This document shows positions 1 to 8,939 of a DNA stretch of 38,234 nt, in pieces. Made by a program: the position numbers and the translations under genes. Source of the stretch: Sulfurospirillum sp. (GTDB taxonomy: Bacteria; Campylobacterota; Campylobacteria; Campylobacterales; QNZT01); assembly GCA_024762875.1 (NCBI GenBank), contig JANTGR010000005.1, forward strand, positions 1 to 38,234. Direction: 5' to 3'. Below the pieces are notes generated by a model, which was not told the DNA's origin, did not search any database, and saw only the letters and a list, made by a program, of their open reading frames with translations. How positions within the stretch are numbered: position 1 is the first letter of the stretch; every line of letters begins with the position of its first letter.

Positions 1-362
1 CTCTCTTTGATCCGCATCTCTCCTGCGTCACACTCATGGTCATAACCTAACAGATGCAACATACCATGGGTAAAAAGCAAAGCAATTTCATCTGCAAAAC
101 TATGCCCCATATCAGCAGCCACTTCCTGGGCTCTGTCTGCACTTATCATGATAGAGCCCAGAGGGAAACCTTCTATCATCTCAAGTGGGAAACTGAGTAC
201 ATCTGTTGCCTTGTCTTTACCTCTTTGGGCAAGATTGACAGCCTGTATCTCACTGTCATCTGTGATGATAAGTTCTACCTCATCATCACTCAGATAGGCT
301 CTAATTTGCTCCAGCAAAGCCAGCGGAATTTCTTTGTCGGTTTTATTTTCACATGCTATCAT
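1..362 (-). CDS. ybeY: Endoribonuclease YbeY, partial (C-terminus off the window edge)
   Basis: Minus-strand translation from ATG at 360-362 gives MIACENKTDKEIPLALLEQIRAYLSDDEVELIITDDSEIQAVNLAQRGKDKATDVLSFPLE...HGMLHLLGYDHE; the HGxxHLxGYDH metal-binding motif is characteristic of YbeY. Confidence 0.93.
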   Translation of the reverse strand, partial: MIACENKTDKEIPLALLEQIRAYLSDDEVELIITDDSEIQAVNLAQRGKDKATDVLSFPLEMIEGFPLGSIMISADRAQEVAADMGHSFADEIALLFTHGMLHLLGYDHECDAGEMRIKE

Positions 363-424
363 AATAACCCTTCTTTAAAGTGGGATATTTTATCTAAAAT
401 ATTTTAAAGAGGGTTATAGCGCTG

Positions 425-1873
425 TCAAGCCAGGGCTTTTGCTTTGTTGCAGTTTTCAACCATCAAATCTAGATTCTCAAAGAGTTTTTGACTATGCTCT
501 TCTGCTTTGGTAAAGCGCTCAACAATGATACTGTTGTCTCCGCTTGCCAGACAGTGCCCATCATGAACACATTCAATATTTTGTGTAATCTCATGATGCA
601 GGGCATGATGTTCCTGGACAATTGTTTTAAAGTATGGTGATTTACCAAAGAGTTTTGCTCCCTCACCATCCAGCCATTTGCCAAAATTACAATGGTGTGC
701 ATCGGCAAACTCATCCAGATCAACACTAGAACTTGCCACAGCTGAAAATGCCCTATTTTTAAAATAAATATGATCTATCTTCATCATCGTCGTTAACAGT
801 TTGTAATAACTGTAATTTGATGCATTAGTTGACTCTTTGATCTCCTGATCAAGCGTTTGTATCATGTCATCAAAACTGATCATCGTCTCTTTTGCTTTGC
901 TTGAAACCGTACTCATTTTTTCAGAATTGCTTTGTATCTCATTTGACTGCTGCTGCAGGCTGTTGATACTCAAAGCGATTTCTGAAGTCGCTTTTTGTGT
1001 ATTTTCTGCCAATTTTCTCACTTCATCTGCCACAACAGCAAAACCACGTCCATGACTTCCTGCACGTGCTGCTTCAATCGCAGCATTGAGTGCCAGTAGA
1101 TTGGTCTGATCTGCGATATCTTTGATCAGATTGATGATGGAAGTGATACTGCTGACATTTTCATTTAAGGCTTCGATCGAAGCGCCGTTATCTAAAACCA
1201 TATGTGTTAAATCTTCTAATTCATCTACTACCTGATTGATAGAAGTTGAACTTTTTTGTGAATTTTGTGAAACATCGACTAATTGTGAAGCAATATCAGA
1301 AGAGATAGTATTGGCCATTTTGACATCAGCTGCAATGGTATCCAATCCCCCTTTGATGCCATCGCCGATATTGTTAAATTTATCAGTCAAGTTGCCCCGT
1401 ATCTGGTCTTTTCTGTTTGCGCGCATGATATTGATTGCCTGATCAATTGCTTTGGAAGTAATGTAAAACTCATTGTGCAGGCCTGCAGGAAAAAGAGACC
1501 GGTATGTTTTCCCCTGGTTGATTTCTCGAATTGTATTGCGGCTTTCACGTAAAATAACTTCTACCTGATCCAGCATATCATTGATAGCCCAGGCTATCTG
1601 TCCCTCTTTTGAGAATTCATCCGTTGTTTCTATCCGAGAAGAGAGCTCACCATTGCCCGCCTTTTTAGAAATACGCAGTATCTCATCCAAAAGCGCTGTA
1701 TCTTCTGACTGGCTCTTTTTAGCCGCAGGCAAAAAGAGTGTCACCATCATCATAACCCCCAATATACCTGCCGCAATAAAATCTGACTGAAACCATGCCA
1801 GATAGCCAGCAGCAAGAGCGACACTGACAAATAAAACCGAAAAGCTGATACTGTTAAATTTTTTATCAATCAT
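425..1873 (-). CDS. Methyl-accepting chemotaxis protein with N-terminal TM hairpin and C-terminal CZB (chemoreceptor zinc-binding) domain; CetA-like
   Basis: MCP signalling hairpin ([38 protein letters not shown]); C-terminal [10 protein letters not shown]...[17 protein letters not shown]...HHALHHEI resembles CZB; no obvious periplasmic sensor domain. Confidence 0.88.
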   Translation of the reverse strand: MIDKKFNSISFSVLFVSVALAAGYLAWFQSDFIAAGILGVMMMVTLFLPAAKKSQSEDTALLDEILRISKKAGNGELSSRIETTDEFSKEGQIAWAINDMLDQVEVILRESRNTIREINQGKTYRSLFPAGLHNEFYITSKAIDQAINIMRANRKDQIRGNLTDKFNNIGDGIKGGLDTIAADVKMANTISSDIASQLVDVSQNSQKSSTSINQVVDELEDLTHMVLDNGASIEALNENVSSITSIINLIKDIADQTNLLALNAAIEAARAGSHGRGFAVVADEVRKLAENTQKATSEIALSINSLQQQSNEIQSNSEKMSTVSSKAKETMISFDDMIQTLDQEIKESTNASNYSYYKLLTTMMKIDHIYFKNRAFSAVASSSVDLDEFADAHHCNFGKWLDGEGAKLFGKSPYFKTIVQEHHALHHEITQNIECVHDGHCLASGDNSIIVERFTKAEEHSQKLFENLDLMVENCNKAKALA

Positions 1874-2418
1874 GCCACAACTCCTGTCTGCAGTTCATGC
1901 ACAAATTTTTCATAAGTGGTTTTGTTATCCAGAAGGTAGGTGTTAAGCAGTTTTTCAGATGCTTGCATCCCGCCTCTCGCTTCTGCTTCATTGAGTAATT
2001 TATACACGGATCTGATCTCTTCAACTCCAGATGGGGAAGGTTTTCTACGAAAAGAGGTATATCCGATGATATTGCCTTGCTTATCTACATCTGCCGTAAT
2101 ATAGGCAAATACCCAGTAAAATCCTCCGTCTTTACATAGATTTTTAACAAATCCGAAAAATTCTTTTTTCTGTGCAATCAGTTCCCATGCCAGTTTAAAA
2201 GCAATCTGAGGCATAAAAGGGTGTCTGATGAGATTATGATTGGCACCGATAATCTCTTTTTTGTCATACCCGCTCATTGACACAAAGCTGCGGTTCCCGT
2301 AATGAATCACACCTTTGGTATCTGTTTTAGATACAATAAAGTCATTTTCCTGCATCACTTTTTCATGATTGGTTATCTGTTTGGGAGCATCATTTTTATT
2401 TAGCTTTTTTAACGACAT
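1870..2418 (-). CDS. PAS-domain energy/redox sensor, Aer N-terminal/CetB-like
   Basis: [42 protein letters not shown]...[41 protein letters not shown] is a typical Aer/CetB PAS; overlaps the MCP gene by 4 bp (ATGA). Confidence 0.87.
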   Translation of the reverse strand: MSLKKLNKNDAPKQITNHEKVMQENDFIVSKTDTKGVIHYGNRSFVSMSGYDKKEIIGANHNLIRHPFMPQIAFKLAWELIAQKKEFFGFVKNLCKDGGFYWVFAYITADVDKQGNIIGYTSFRRKPSPSGVEEIRSVYKLLNEAEARGGMQASEKLLNTYLLDNKTTYEKFVHELQTGVVA

Positions 2419-2463
2419 ATTTACCTTTCTGCTGTGAATAAAAGTAATATCGTCTATTTGGTA

Positions 2464-2880
2464 TTATTTTTGAATGAAGTGTGTAGGTACTTTGATGATG
2501 AAGTGATTAGGAGATGAAAAGTGTTCTTTATCTGCTTCCAGATCTTCTCTGTAGACAGCCAACTGGTCACTCACAGCAATCAGCCAGTCAACAAGTTCTT
2601 TGCTGCCTCTGCCTTCTACAAGCCGGCACTCTTCAAGTATCTCTTCGCCCAGAGTGACCAGTTTATTGATAGGTACAATTTTCAGATAACCAGAAGCTGA
2701 TTTGATATTGTGAAAGATGCGAAAAAGCTGATTGATATGACTGACATACAAAGCTTCATCCCTCAGGCCCAAAATCAAGCGTTCCATTGACTCAGTCATA
2801 ATCGTATAATGTGAAAAAAATTCTTCTACAATTTCATAGTCAAATTCACTCTCAAGATCTGTAAAAACACCCATACACAT
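2464..2880 (-). CDS. Hpt-like histidine phosphotransfer protein
   Basis: Helical protein with FRIFHNIKSASGYLKI, resembling the Hpt active-site HxxKS/G motif. ORF-track start (GTG, 2901) lies in the inverted repeat; ATG at 2880 or 2874 is more likely. Confidence 0.6.
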   Translation of the reverse strand: MCMGVFTDLESEFDYEIVEEFFSHYTIMTESMERLILGLRDEALYVSHINQLFRIFHNIKSASGYLKIVPINKLVTLGEEILEECRLVEGRGSKELVDWLIAVSDQLAVYREDLEADKEHFSSPNHFIIKVPTHFIQK

Positions 2881-2892
2881 TTCCTTGTCAAT

Positions 2893-3164
2893 TAAGGGCA
2901 CCTCTAAAAAGCCCAGATACTCATAACATCACTAGCTTTTTATTAGGCTAGGCACTCTCTCGCAGGACTAGCCGTAGCTAATTCAAGAGTGAGTAACGAC
3001 GCATAAGAAAAAGCTAGTTATGCCCACAGGGTGGGCTTTGAAAAAGCAATCTTCACAAAGATATTTTCTCATCTTAGCTACGGCTAGGATTTCAAAAATC
3101 TCTTTGCAAATCTTACTTTTTCAAAGCCCATTATGAGTATCTGGGCTTTTTAGAGGCGCCCTTA
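2893..3164. repeat. 272-bp element bounded by 34-bp terminal inverted repeats with nested internal inverted repeats (MITE-like or structured-RNA-like)
   Basis: 2893-2926 TAAGGGCACCTCTAAAAAGCCCAGATACTCATAA is the reverse complement of 3131-3164 TTATGAGTATCTGGGCTTTTTAGAGGCGCCCTTA with one mismatch. Internal IRs: 3033-3046/3116-3129 (14 bp), 2968-2981/3074-3087 (14 bp), 3022-3027/3031-3036 (6 bp), 2932-2941/3008-3017 (10 bp). Confidence 0.9.
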
Positions 3165-3208
3165 TGCTATAATTATAACATAATAATATAAGTGAGCTGT
3201 AAAAGTAT

Positions 3209-4096
3209 TTGAAAAGTAAAAGATTTAAAACATTTTATAAACATATGCCTTATCTGGAGATGGAAGAGTTGATCTCCTATTTTTCCGTCTTTGACGGATA
3301 TAGTGACTTAAGTGTTTTAAATAATCATGAAGATTTGATACAAAATATAAAACACAATATTCTCAGACAATACAACAACATCAAAAAGCAGCTTGTTTTC
3401 AGCAGTGATCCAGGATTGCAGGCTGATATAGAAACTACCCTGCACAGGCTTGCCATCGGTACCAGAAAACACTACTCCATCTATAAAGATGTCAGCCAGT
3501 CCAGAGGCCGGGAAATTTATAAAATCCTTTATGACCAGGATATCATCCAAAAAGAGTATACCAGAGAAAAACCACTGCTTCGACATCTGGGACCGCTCAA
3601 AAAAGAGTTTAGAGGCTACAAAAGAGAAGACAAAATAAAATTTTCAAAAGAATTTTACCGTTTTTGGTTCACCTTTATCTATCCCCATGCTGCCGCTTTA
3701 GAAAAAAATGAGTATAATCAGACTTTAGACGATATTCAGGCTGATTTGGACTATTTTGTCAGCAGCTTTTTTGAAGAACTCTCCAATTCTCTGATCGCAT
3801 CTTTTCATCAAGGAGAGATCAAAGAACTCGGCGGATACTGGGACAAAGATGTTGAGATTGACCTGCTGATCAAGCTGAAAAATGGCACAACAATCGTGGG
3901 TGAATGTAAATGGAAAAATCATAAAATCAGTAAAAATATACTCAATAAATTAAAAAAAGTCACACAAAAAGCGCATTTGCGTGCAGACAGTTATGCACTC
4001 TTTTCCAAACGCGGTTTTAGCAAAGAATTGCAAAAAGGTGAAGATAAACAAGTGTTCTTATATGATTTAAAAAGCTTTGAAAGGCTCTTGTCATGA
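3209..4096 (+). CDS. DUF234-like protein with C-terminal PD-(D/E)XK nuclease-like fold
   Basis: C-terminal GGYWDKDVEIDLLIKLKNGTTIVGECKWKNHKISKNILNKL resembles the DUF234/archaeal-ATPase C-terminal domain with D...ExK. TTG start at 3209 or ATG at 3245; no AAA ATPase domain present. Confidence 0.65.
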   Translation: MKSKRFKTFYKHMPYLEMEELISYFSVFDGYSDLSVLNNHEDLIQNIKHNILRQYNNIKKQLVFSSDPGLQADIETTLHRLAIGTRKHYSIYKDVSQSRGREIYKILYDQDIIQKEYTREKPLLRHLGPLKKEFRGYKREDKIKFSKEFYRFWFTFIYPHAAALEKNEYNQTLDDIQADLDYFVSSFFEELSNSLIASFHQGEIKELGGYWDKDVEIDLLIKLKNGTTIVGECKWKNHKISKNILNKLKKVTQKAHLRADSYALFSKRGFSKELQKGEDKQVFLYDLKSFERLLS

Positions 4097-5121
4097 TAGA
4101 TGAAAACCTGCTCAAACATCTCAATGAAAATGAGAAAGAGCAACTCAAAAGTACACTGGATACGCTCATATCTCAAACATATGTAGTAGAAAAAGAGTAC
4201 AAATCCCTCAATGAATCTTATCAAAATCTCCAGGATATTATCACACAGATCATCGAATCTTTACCCAATGCAATCTGGGTACTGGCAAAAGACTATTCGA
4301 TATTTTTACAAAATTCAAAAGCGGAAAAGCTCCCTGACCTGCTCGATCAAATAGACATTGAAAAAAATAAATTTGAATTGGAATTTGCACAGCATATATA
4401 CCTTATCAATATCACAAAATCGTCACAAAAGCTGGTAATCTCCGCTACAGATATCACTGAACAAAAAAGAGATGAACGTCTGGCTTCTATGGGAAAAGTG
4501 GCAGCCCATCTGGCACACGAGATCAGAAATCCCATCGGTGCTATTTCACTGCTCTCATCCACACTCCTGAAAAAAGTAGCTACCCCCAACAAGCCCCTCG
4601 TTTTGGAGATCAAAAAATCACTCTACAGGGTAGAACGCATCATCAAATCCACCTTGCTGTTTACCAAAGGTGTACAGATCAAAAGAGAGATGCTCCCGCT
4701 GCTCTCACTCCAGGAGGAGATCGAGGATGCTTTTGAAAACTATGGCTATACCAAAGAGATAGCGTTAGAGATTGATTTTCCCGATGTAGAGATATTTGCA
4801 GATTTGGATACGCTCTCTATGGTCATGCAAAACTTTCTTTATAATGGCATTGATGCGATAGAAGAAGATGCCTACGCCAGTGGAAAAGTTACGTTTACAT
4901 ACAGCAAAAATAAAAATTATGATATCATAATTGTCAAAGATTCCGGCGCAGCGATCAAAGATGAAAATATTTTATATGAACCGTTTCAAACCACCAAAAC
5001 AAAAGGGCATGGTCTGGGGCTGGCACTATCTGGGGAGATAGTAAAAGCACACCAGGGTTATATCACACTGCTGTCTGGGGAAAAAGGCTTTGAGATTTAT
5101 TTAAAAAAGGGAGTATCATGA
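4093..5121 (+). CDS. flgS: Sensor histidine kinase, FlgS-like
   Basis: HisKA motif LAHEIRNPIGAISLL, N-box NFLYNGIDAI, G-box GHGLGLALSGEIVKAHQG; soluble with N-terminal coiled coil and PAS-like segment, matching the Campylobacterota FlgS layout. Overlaps upstream CDS by ATGA. Confidence 0.65.
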   Translation: MIDENLLKHLNENEKEQLKSTLDTLISQTYVVEKEYKSLNESYQNLQDIITQIIESLPNAIWVLAKDYSIFLQNSKAEKLPDLLDQIDIEKNKFELEFAQHIYLINITKSSQKLVISATDITEQKRDERLASMGKVAAHLAHEIRNPIGAISLLSSTLLKKVATPNKPLVLEIKKSLYRVERIIKSTLLFTKGVQIKREMLPLLSLQEEIEDAFENYGYTKEIALEIDFPDVEIFADLDTLSMVMQNFLYNGIDAIEEDAYASGKVTFTYSKNKNYDIIIVKDSGAAIKDENILYEPFQTTKTKGHGLGLALSGEIVKAHQGYITLLSGEKGFEIYLKKGVS

Positions 5122-6071
5122 AAGAGGGGAAAAAGGCAATCGTCTTTTTAAATATGGGGGCACCACACAATCTGGATGAAGTGGGTGTCTTTTTAAAAAA
5201 TATGTTCAATGACAAAAACATCATTACTGTCAAAAAAAAATTTGTTCGTAAAATCATTGCCACATCCATCGTAACAGCCAGAGGAAAAGAAGCGAGAGAA
5301 AACTATAAAAAGCTAGGTGGTTTTTCGCCGCTGGTAACCCAAACACAAAAACTGCTTGAAGCAGTCAGAAAAGAGTACCCGGATCATATTGTTGTCAATA
5401 TTATGCGCTATACACCGCCATTTGCCGAAAAAGAACTGCGTTGGCTGAAAGCCAAAAAAGTAGAAGAAATTGTACTTTTTCCACTGTATCCACACTACTC
5501 AACTACTACAGTCAAATCCTCTTTGGAAGATTTTTATGAAACTTGTGAAATGATCAACTATCTGCCCAAGGTCAAAGAGATCAAACCTTTTTATAAAAAT
5601 GCACACTACAATCAGAGCGTTTTAGACACAATCAAAGCAAAAATATGCCCCCAAAAAGACAATTTGGAAGAAATTGATCTCATTTTTTCTGCCCACTCTC
5701 TTCCCAAAAAAATCGTCTGTGATGGAGACAGCTATAAAGATGAAATAGAAGAGCATGTCAAGATACTTTCAAAACTGCTAACAAAAGAGGGACTGATATT
5801 TAAGGATATCCACCTCGCTTACCAATCCAAACTAGGGCCCATTCCATGGCTCGAACCCTCTCTTGGAGACACCCTGGAGAAACTGGAAAGCAAAAAAGTA
5901 CTCATCGTCCCACTCTCCTTTGTCCTTGACAATTCTGAAACGGAGTTTGAACTTGACATAGAGTATCGTATCGAAGCAAAAATGATCCAATACGCTGACT
6001 ATCGCGTAGCAAAATGTCCCAACGATTCAGCTGGCTTTATAGAGACAGTGAAAGCACTGGTAGACGCATGA
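5118..6071 (+). CDS. hemH: Ferrochelatase
   Basis: FLNMGAPHNLDEVGVFLKNMFND, YPHYSTTTVKSSLEDF, IFSAHSLPKKIVCDGDSY, AYQSKLGPIPWLEPSL motifs. Confidence 0.93.
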   Translation: MKEGKKAIVFLNMGAPHNLDEVGVFLKNMFNDKNIITVKKKFVRKIIATSIVTARGKEARENYKKLGGFSPLVTQTQKLLEAVRKEYPDHIVVNIMRYTPPFAEKELRWLKAKKVEEIVLFPLYPHYSTTTVKSSLEDFYETCEMINYLPKVKEIKPFYKNAHYNQSVLDTIKAKICPQKDNLEEIDLIFSAHSLPKKIVCDGDSYKDEIEEHVKILSKLLTKEGLIFKDIHLAYQSKLGPIPWLEPSLGDTLEKLESKKVLIVPLSFVLDNSETEFELDIEYRIEAKMIQYADYRVAKCPNDSAGFIETVKALVDA

Positions 6072-6904
6072 ATCATACTATCATGATAGGTACAGTCAAT
6101 ACGCTGACTATCAATAGAGAGAGTGACAACGGTCTGTATCTTCTCTCTGGGGACAACAGTGAAGTCCTGCTTCCAAATATCTACGTCACAGATGCAATGG
6201 AGTTGGGTGATACAATCGATGTCTTTGTCTATACGGACTCTGAAGACCGTATCGTGGCCACAACACTCACACCAAAAGCCATGTTGGGAGATTTTGCCTT
6301 TTTAAAAGTCATCGATACCAATCCACACGGTCTCTTTCTAGAGTGGGGTCTGCCAAAAGATCTCTTTGTGCCTCTGCGTGAACAGAAAAATCTCAAAGTG
6401 GGAGATGAAAGACTTTTTTATATCACCCTCGATGAAAAGACAAACCGGCTCATTGCTTCTCAAAAAATAGGAAAATATCTTGACGGTGATATCAAAGATC
6501 TCAGTACAAACCAGAAAGTATCTCTGCTGATCATGGCATCCACACCACTGGGATATAAAACGCTCATCAATAAAAGCTATGAAGGAATGCTCTATAAAAA
6601 TGAGATCTTTGAACCTATCATGATAGGAGAAGAAAAAGAAGGCTATATCAAAGAAATCCGAAAAGATGGCAAGATCGATCTTTCTTTACAACCGATAGGT
6701 AAAGAAAAATCAAATGACAATGCCACGGCTAAAATAGAGGCATTGCTCAATCAAAACGGCACTTTGCCCTACAATTATAAAAGTGATGCCATAGCAATTC
6801 AAAAAATATTTGGATTGAGTAAAAAAGCATATAAACGTGCATTAACCACGCTGATAGATGCCAAAAAAATTACAGTGGATGAATCGGGGATGAAAAAGCT
6901 TTAA
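6068..6904 (+). CDS. S1-domain RNA-binding protein, CvfB/YitL family
   Basis: MIGTVNTLTINRESDNGLYLLSGDNSEVLLPN...FLEWGLPKDLFVPLREQ...EGYIKEIRKDGKIDLSLQPIG. ATG at 6068 overlaps the hemH stop, more plausible than the ORF-track start 6014. Confidence 0.85.
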   Translation: MNHTIMIGTVNTLTINRESDNGLYLLSGDNSEVLLPNIYVTDAMELGDTIDVFVYTDSEDRIVATTLTPKAMLGDFAFLKVIDTNPHGLFLEWGLPKDLFVPLREQKNLKVGDERLFYITLDEKTNRLIASQKIGKYLDGDIKDLSTNQKVSLLIMASTPLGYKTLINKSYEGMLYKNEIFEPIMIGEEKEGYIKEIRKDGKIDLSLQPIGKEKSNDNATAKIEALLNQNGTLPYNYKSDAIAIQKIFGLSKKAYKRALTTLIDAKKITVDESGMKKL

Positions 6905-6934
6905 GCAAACAACACCTTATGCCGATTTATATAG

Positions 6935-7201
6935 ATGCATAAAAAATATAAATTTGAACGAAGAAGTCACTCTTATCTTAAGCCTTTGCTCTATCTTGCT
7001 TTGCAAGTAGTATTGGTATGGGAGATTTTTTGGATAGTCACAGGAGACGCAAAACTTCGCTCCTGGAGTTACCTAGAACTCTTTTTCTGCACTATCATGA
7101 TAGTCTATTTTATGGTTCAAACAAGACGTATTTTAAAAAGAACCAACAAAAAAACCAAATGGGATGATGCAATAGATGCCCAAAAATTTCTCAATTCTTG
7201 A
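6935..7201 (+). CDS. Small membrane protein of unknown function (88 aa, two predicted TM segments)
   Basis: Open frame with PLLYLALQVVLVWEIFWIV and YLELFFCTIMIVYFMV hydrophobic segments and charged tail. Confidence 0.6.
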   Translation: MHKKYKFERRSHSYLKPLLYLALQVVLVWEIFWIVTGDAKLRSWSYLELFFCTIMIVYFMVQTRRILKRTNKKTKWDDAIDAQKFLNS

Positions 7202-8180
7202 AAATAATTCCTTTTCTTTTCCCCCTGCCATCATCAATCATCCAGTTGATTCTGCCTGCATCTTTGATCACACCAAGTAACTCTTTTTCTACATTTTTCG
7301 ATAGGTTCTCACTCTTGGAAACAATATCAAGCATCTTGTTTATGCGTGCATTTTGATGTTCCAACAGCTGCATCTGACGCTCTTTTAAAATCTCTTCCTC
7401 TTGTAGTTTCAGTTTTGTTTCGCGGTTTCTTTTATTGATAAAATAAAGTACAAACAACCCTATCAATATCAAGCTTGCTACAACTATCATGATAAGCTTA
7501 TAAAGTGCCATCTTTTCATGTTCTACCAAGACCCTATTTTTTTGCTCCTGCAAAGAGAGCGCATTCTGCAATTGAAGCTGCTGCATTTTATTACTGAGTT
7601 CCTGTTCTTTGATTAGTTTATCAATCTTGGACTTTTCCACACTTGCAGCAATCTCCTTTTCTTTGATACTGTTTTGCAGTTTTGCTGATAGTAGAGAAGA
7701 TTCCAACTCTTTTGATTTGAGAATTTTTGTTTTTTCAGCATCAATGCGGGCTAGTGCAAGAGTCGTATTTTTATCTATTTTGGCAACTAAAATATCTTTT
7801 TGTATTCTTTTCTCTGCTATTTTATAGGCATTTTGAAATTTTGAAAGTTGGCTCTTGTTGCTCTCAGCAATAGCCACGCTTTTGGCTCCCGCAGATACAG
7901 GTTTTGAGAGATTTGCTTCTTTAGTAGAAACTTTTTTAAAAAAATGTTCTAAACTTTTAGAATGCTTAACAATTTTCTCTTTTTTAGGCAAGGGTGCTGT
8001 CTCTATTTTGGTTGGTACTGCTGCCGTTTTTTTATGCTTCTTGACAGAGAGATCTGTTAGATTATGTTCACCCTGCATACTCTGCTTTAAATTAACATTT
8101 CTTTTTTCCGGTGCAATTTCATGCACATCTCCGCAACCAAACAAAAAAAGACTCCATGCAGCCATTATAATCTTTATCAT
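7191..8180 (-). CDS. Putative lipoprotein with long coiled coil and a TM segment, unknown function
   Basis: N-terminal signal with lipobox-like LFGC; KELESSLLSAKLQNSIKEKEIAASVEKSKIDKLIKEQEL coiled coil; TM LIMIVVASLILIGLFVLYFI. Confidence 0.65.
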   Translation of the reverse strand: MIKIIMAAWSLFLFGCGDVHEIAPEKRNVNLKQSMQGEHNLTDLSVKKHKKTAAVPTKIETAPLPKKEKIVKHSKSLEHFFKKVSTKEANLSKPVSAGAKSVAIAESNKSQLSKFQNAYKIAEKRIQKDILVAKIDKNTTLALARIDAEKTKILKSKELESSLLSAKLQNSIKEKEIAASVEKSKIDKLIKEQELSNKMQQLQLQNALSLQEQKNRVLVEHEKMALYKLIMIVVASLILIGLFVLYFINKRNRETKLKLQEEEILKERQMQLLEHQNARINKMLDIVSKSENLSKNVEKELLGVIKDAGRINWMIDDGRGKRKGIIFKN

Positions 8181-8183
8181 GCC

Positions 8184-8939
8184 TTATCTCCTTAACTTTT
8201 CATCATCAAAAAATGTACTCTCATGGATATGTTCAAAAGCCGCTTTGAGTGAGACAAAGAGTTGTTTATTGTTTTTCTCCATCTCATGCAATAATCGTTT
8301 GGTTTCAGCTCTGGCATGGGGCAACTTCGCTTCAAAGTTAAACCCAGGGCACGCTTCATCACCGATGGTTGGCATCGCGTTATTCACGGCGGCATCGATG
8401 AGTTGACGCTCACGCACATGGATGAGTGGTCGGATGACCAAAAGCCCATTGTCTGCCTTGTATATAGGCGGCATAGAACGCAGTGCGCCATTATAAAGAA
8501 AATTCATAAAAAAACTCTCTACAGCATCATCCAAGTGATGTCCGAGTGCGAGTTTCCCATAGCCTTTATCAAGAGCGACCTGATAGAGTGCTCCCCGACG
8601 CATACGAGAAAAATAACTACAATAAGAGGAGTTTTCGCGTATCGTATCTTTGGCGACTTCATAGATGTTTGTCTTGTGGACGATATGCGGTATATCATGT
8701 GCCTTACAATGTGCACTTAAAGCAGAAAAATCTGTCCCATCCCCATAATCCACCGTCACCGCCAAAAAATCAAAATCAAAAGGCACCACCTTACGGCGAT
8801 GGTTCAGGGCATGGGCTAAAGTCAGTGAATCTTTCCCGCCGCTTAAACCCAAAAGTACACGATCCCCCTCATTCATCAAGCTATACTTTGCGTTGGTGCG
8901 TCCAACGATACTGAGAAGTTTTTTAGAGAGTTGTACCAT
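8184..8939 (-). CDS. TtcA-family PP-loop ATPase (tRNA 2-thiocytidine synthetase-like)
   Basis: PP-loop LLGLSGGKDSLTLAHAL; FSRMRRGALYQVALDKGYGKLALGHHLDDAVESFFMN; the usual CxxC position reads CSYF. Confidence 0.8.
   Translation of the reverse strand: MVQLSKKLLSIVGRTNAKYSLMNEGDRVLLGLSGGKDSLTLAHALNHRRKVVPFDFDFLAVTVDYGDGTDFSALSAHCKAHDIPHIVHKTNIYEVAKDTIRENSSYCSYFSRMRRGALYQVALDKGYGKLALGHHLDDAVESFFMNFLYNGALRSMPPIYKADNGLLVIRPLIHVRERQLIDAAVNNAMPTIGDEACPGFNFEAKLPHARAETKRLLHEMEKNNKQLFVSLKAAFEHIHESTFFDDEKLRR

Noticed and set aside
54-407. 117-aa plus-strand ORF at the window start
   Set aside because: Antisense to ybeY, whose catalytic motif is clearly encoded on the minus strand.
8316-8914. Plus-strand ORFs antisense to the ttcA-like gene (134 aa and 122 aa)
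   Set aside because: Low-complexity or shadow translations opposite a well-supported CDS; no recognisable domains.
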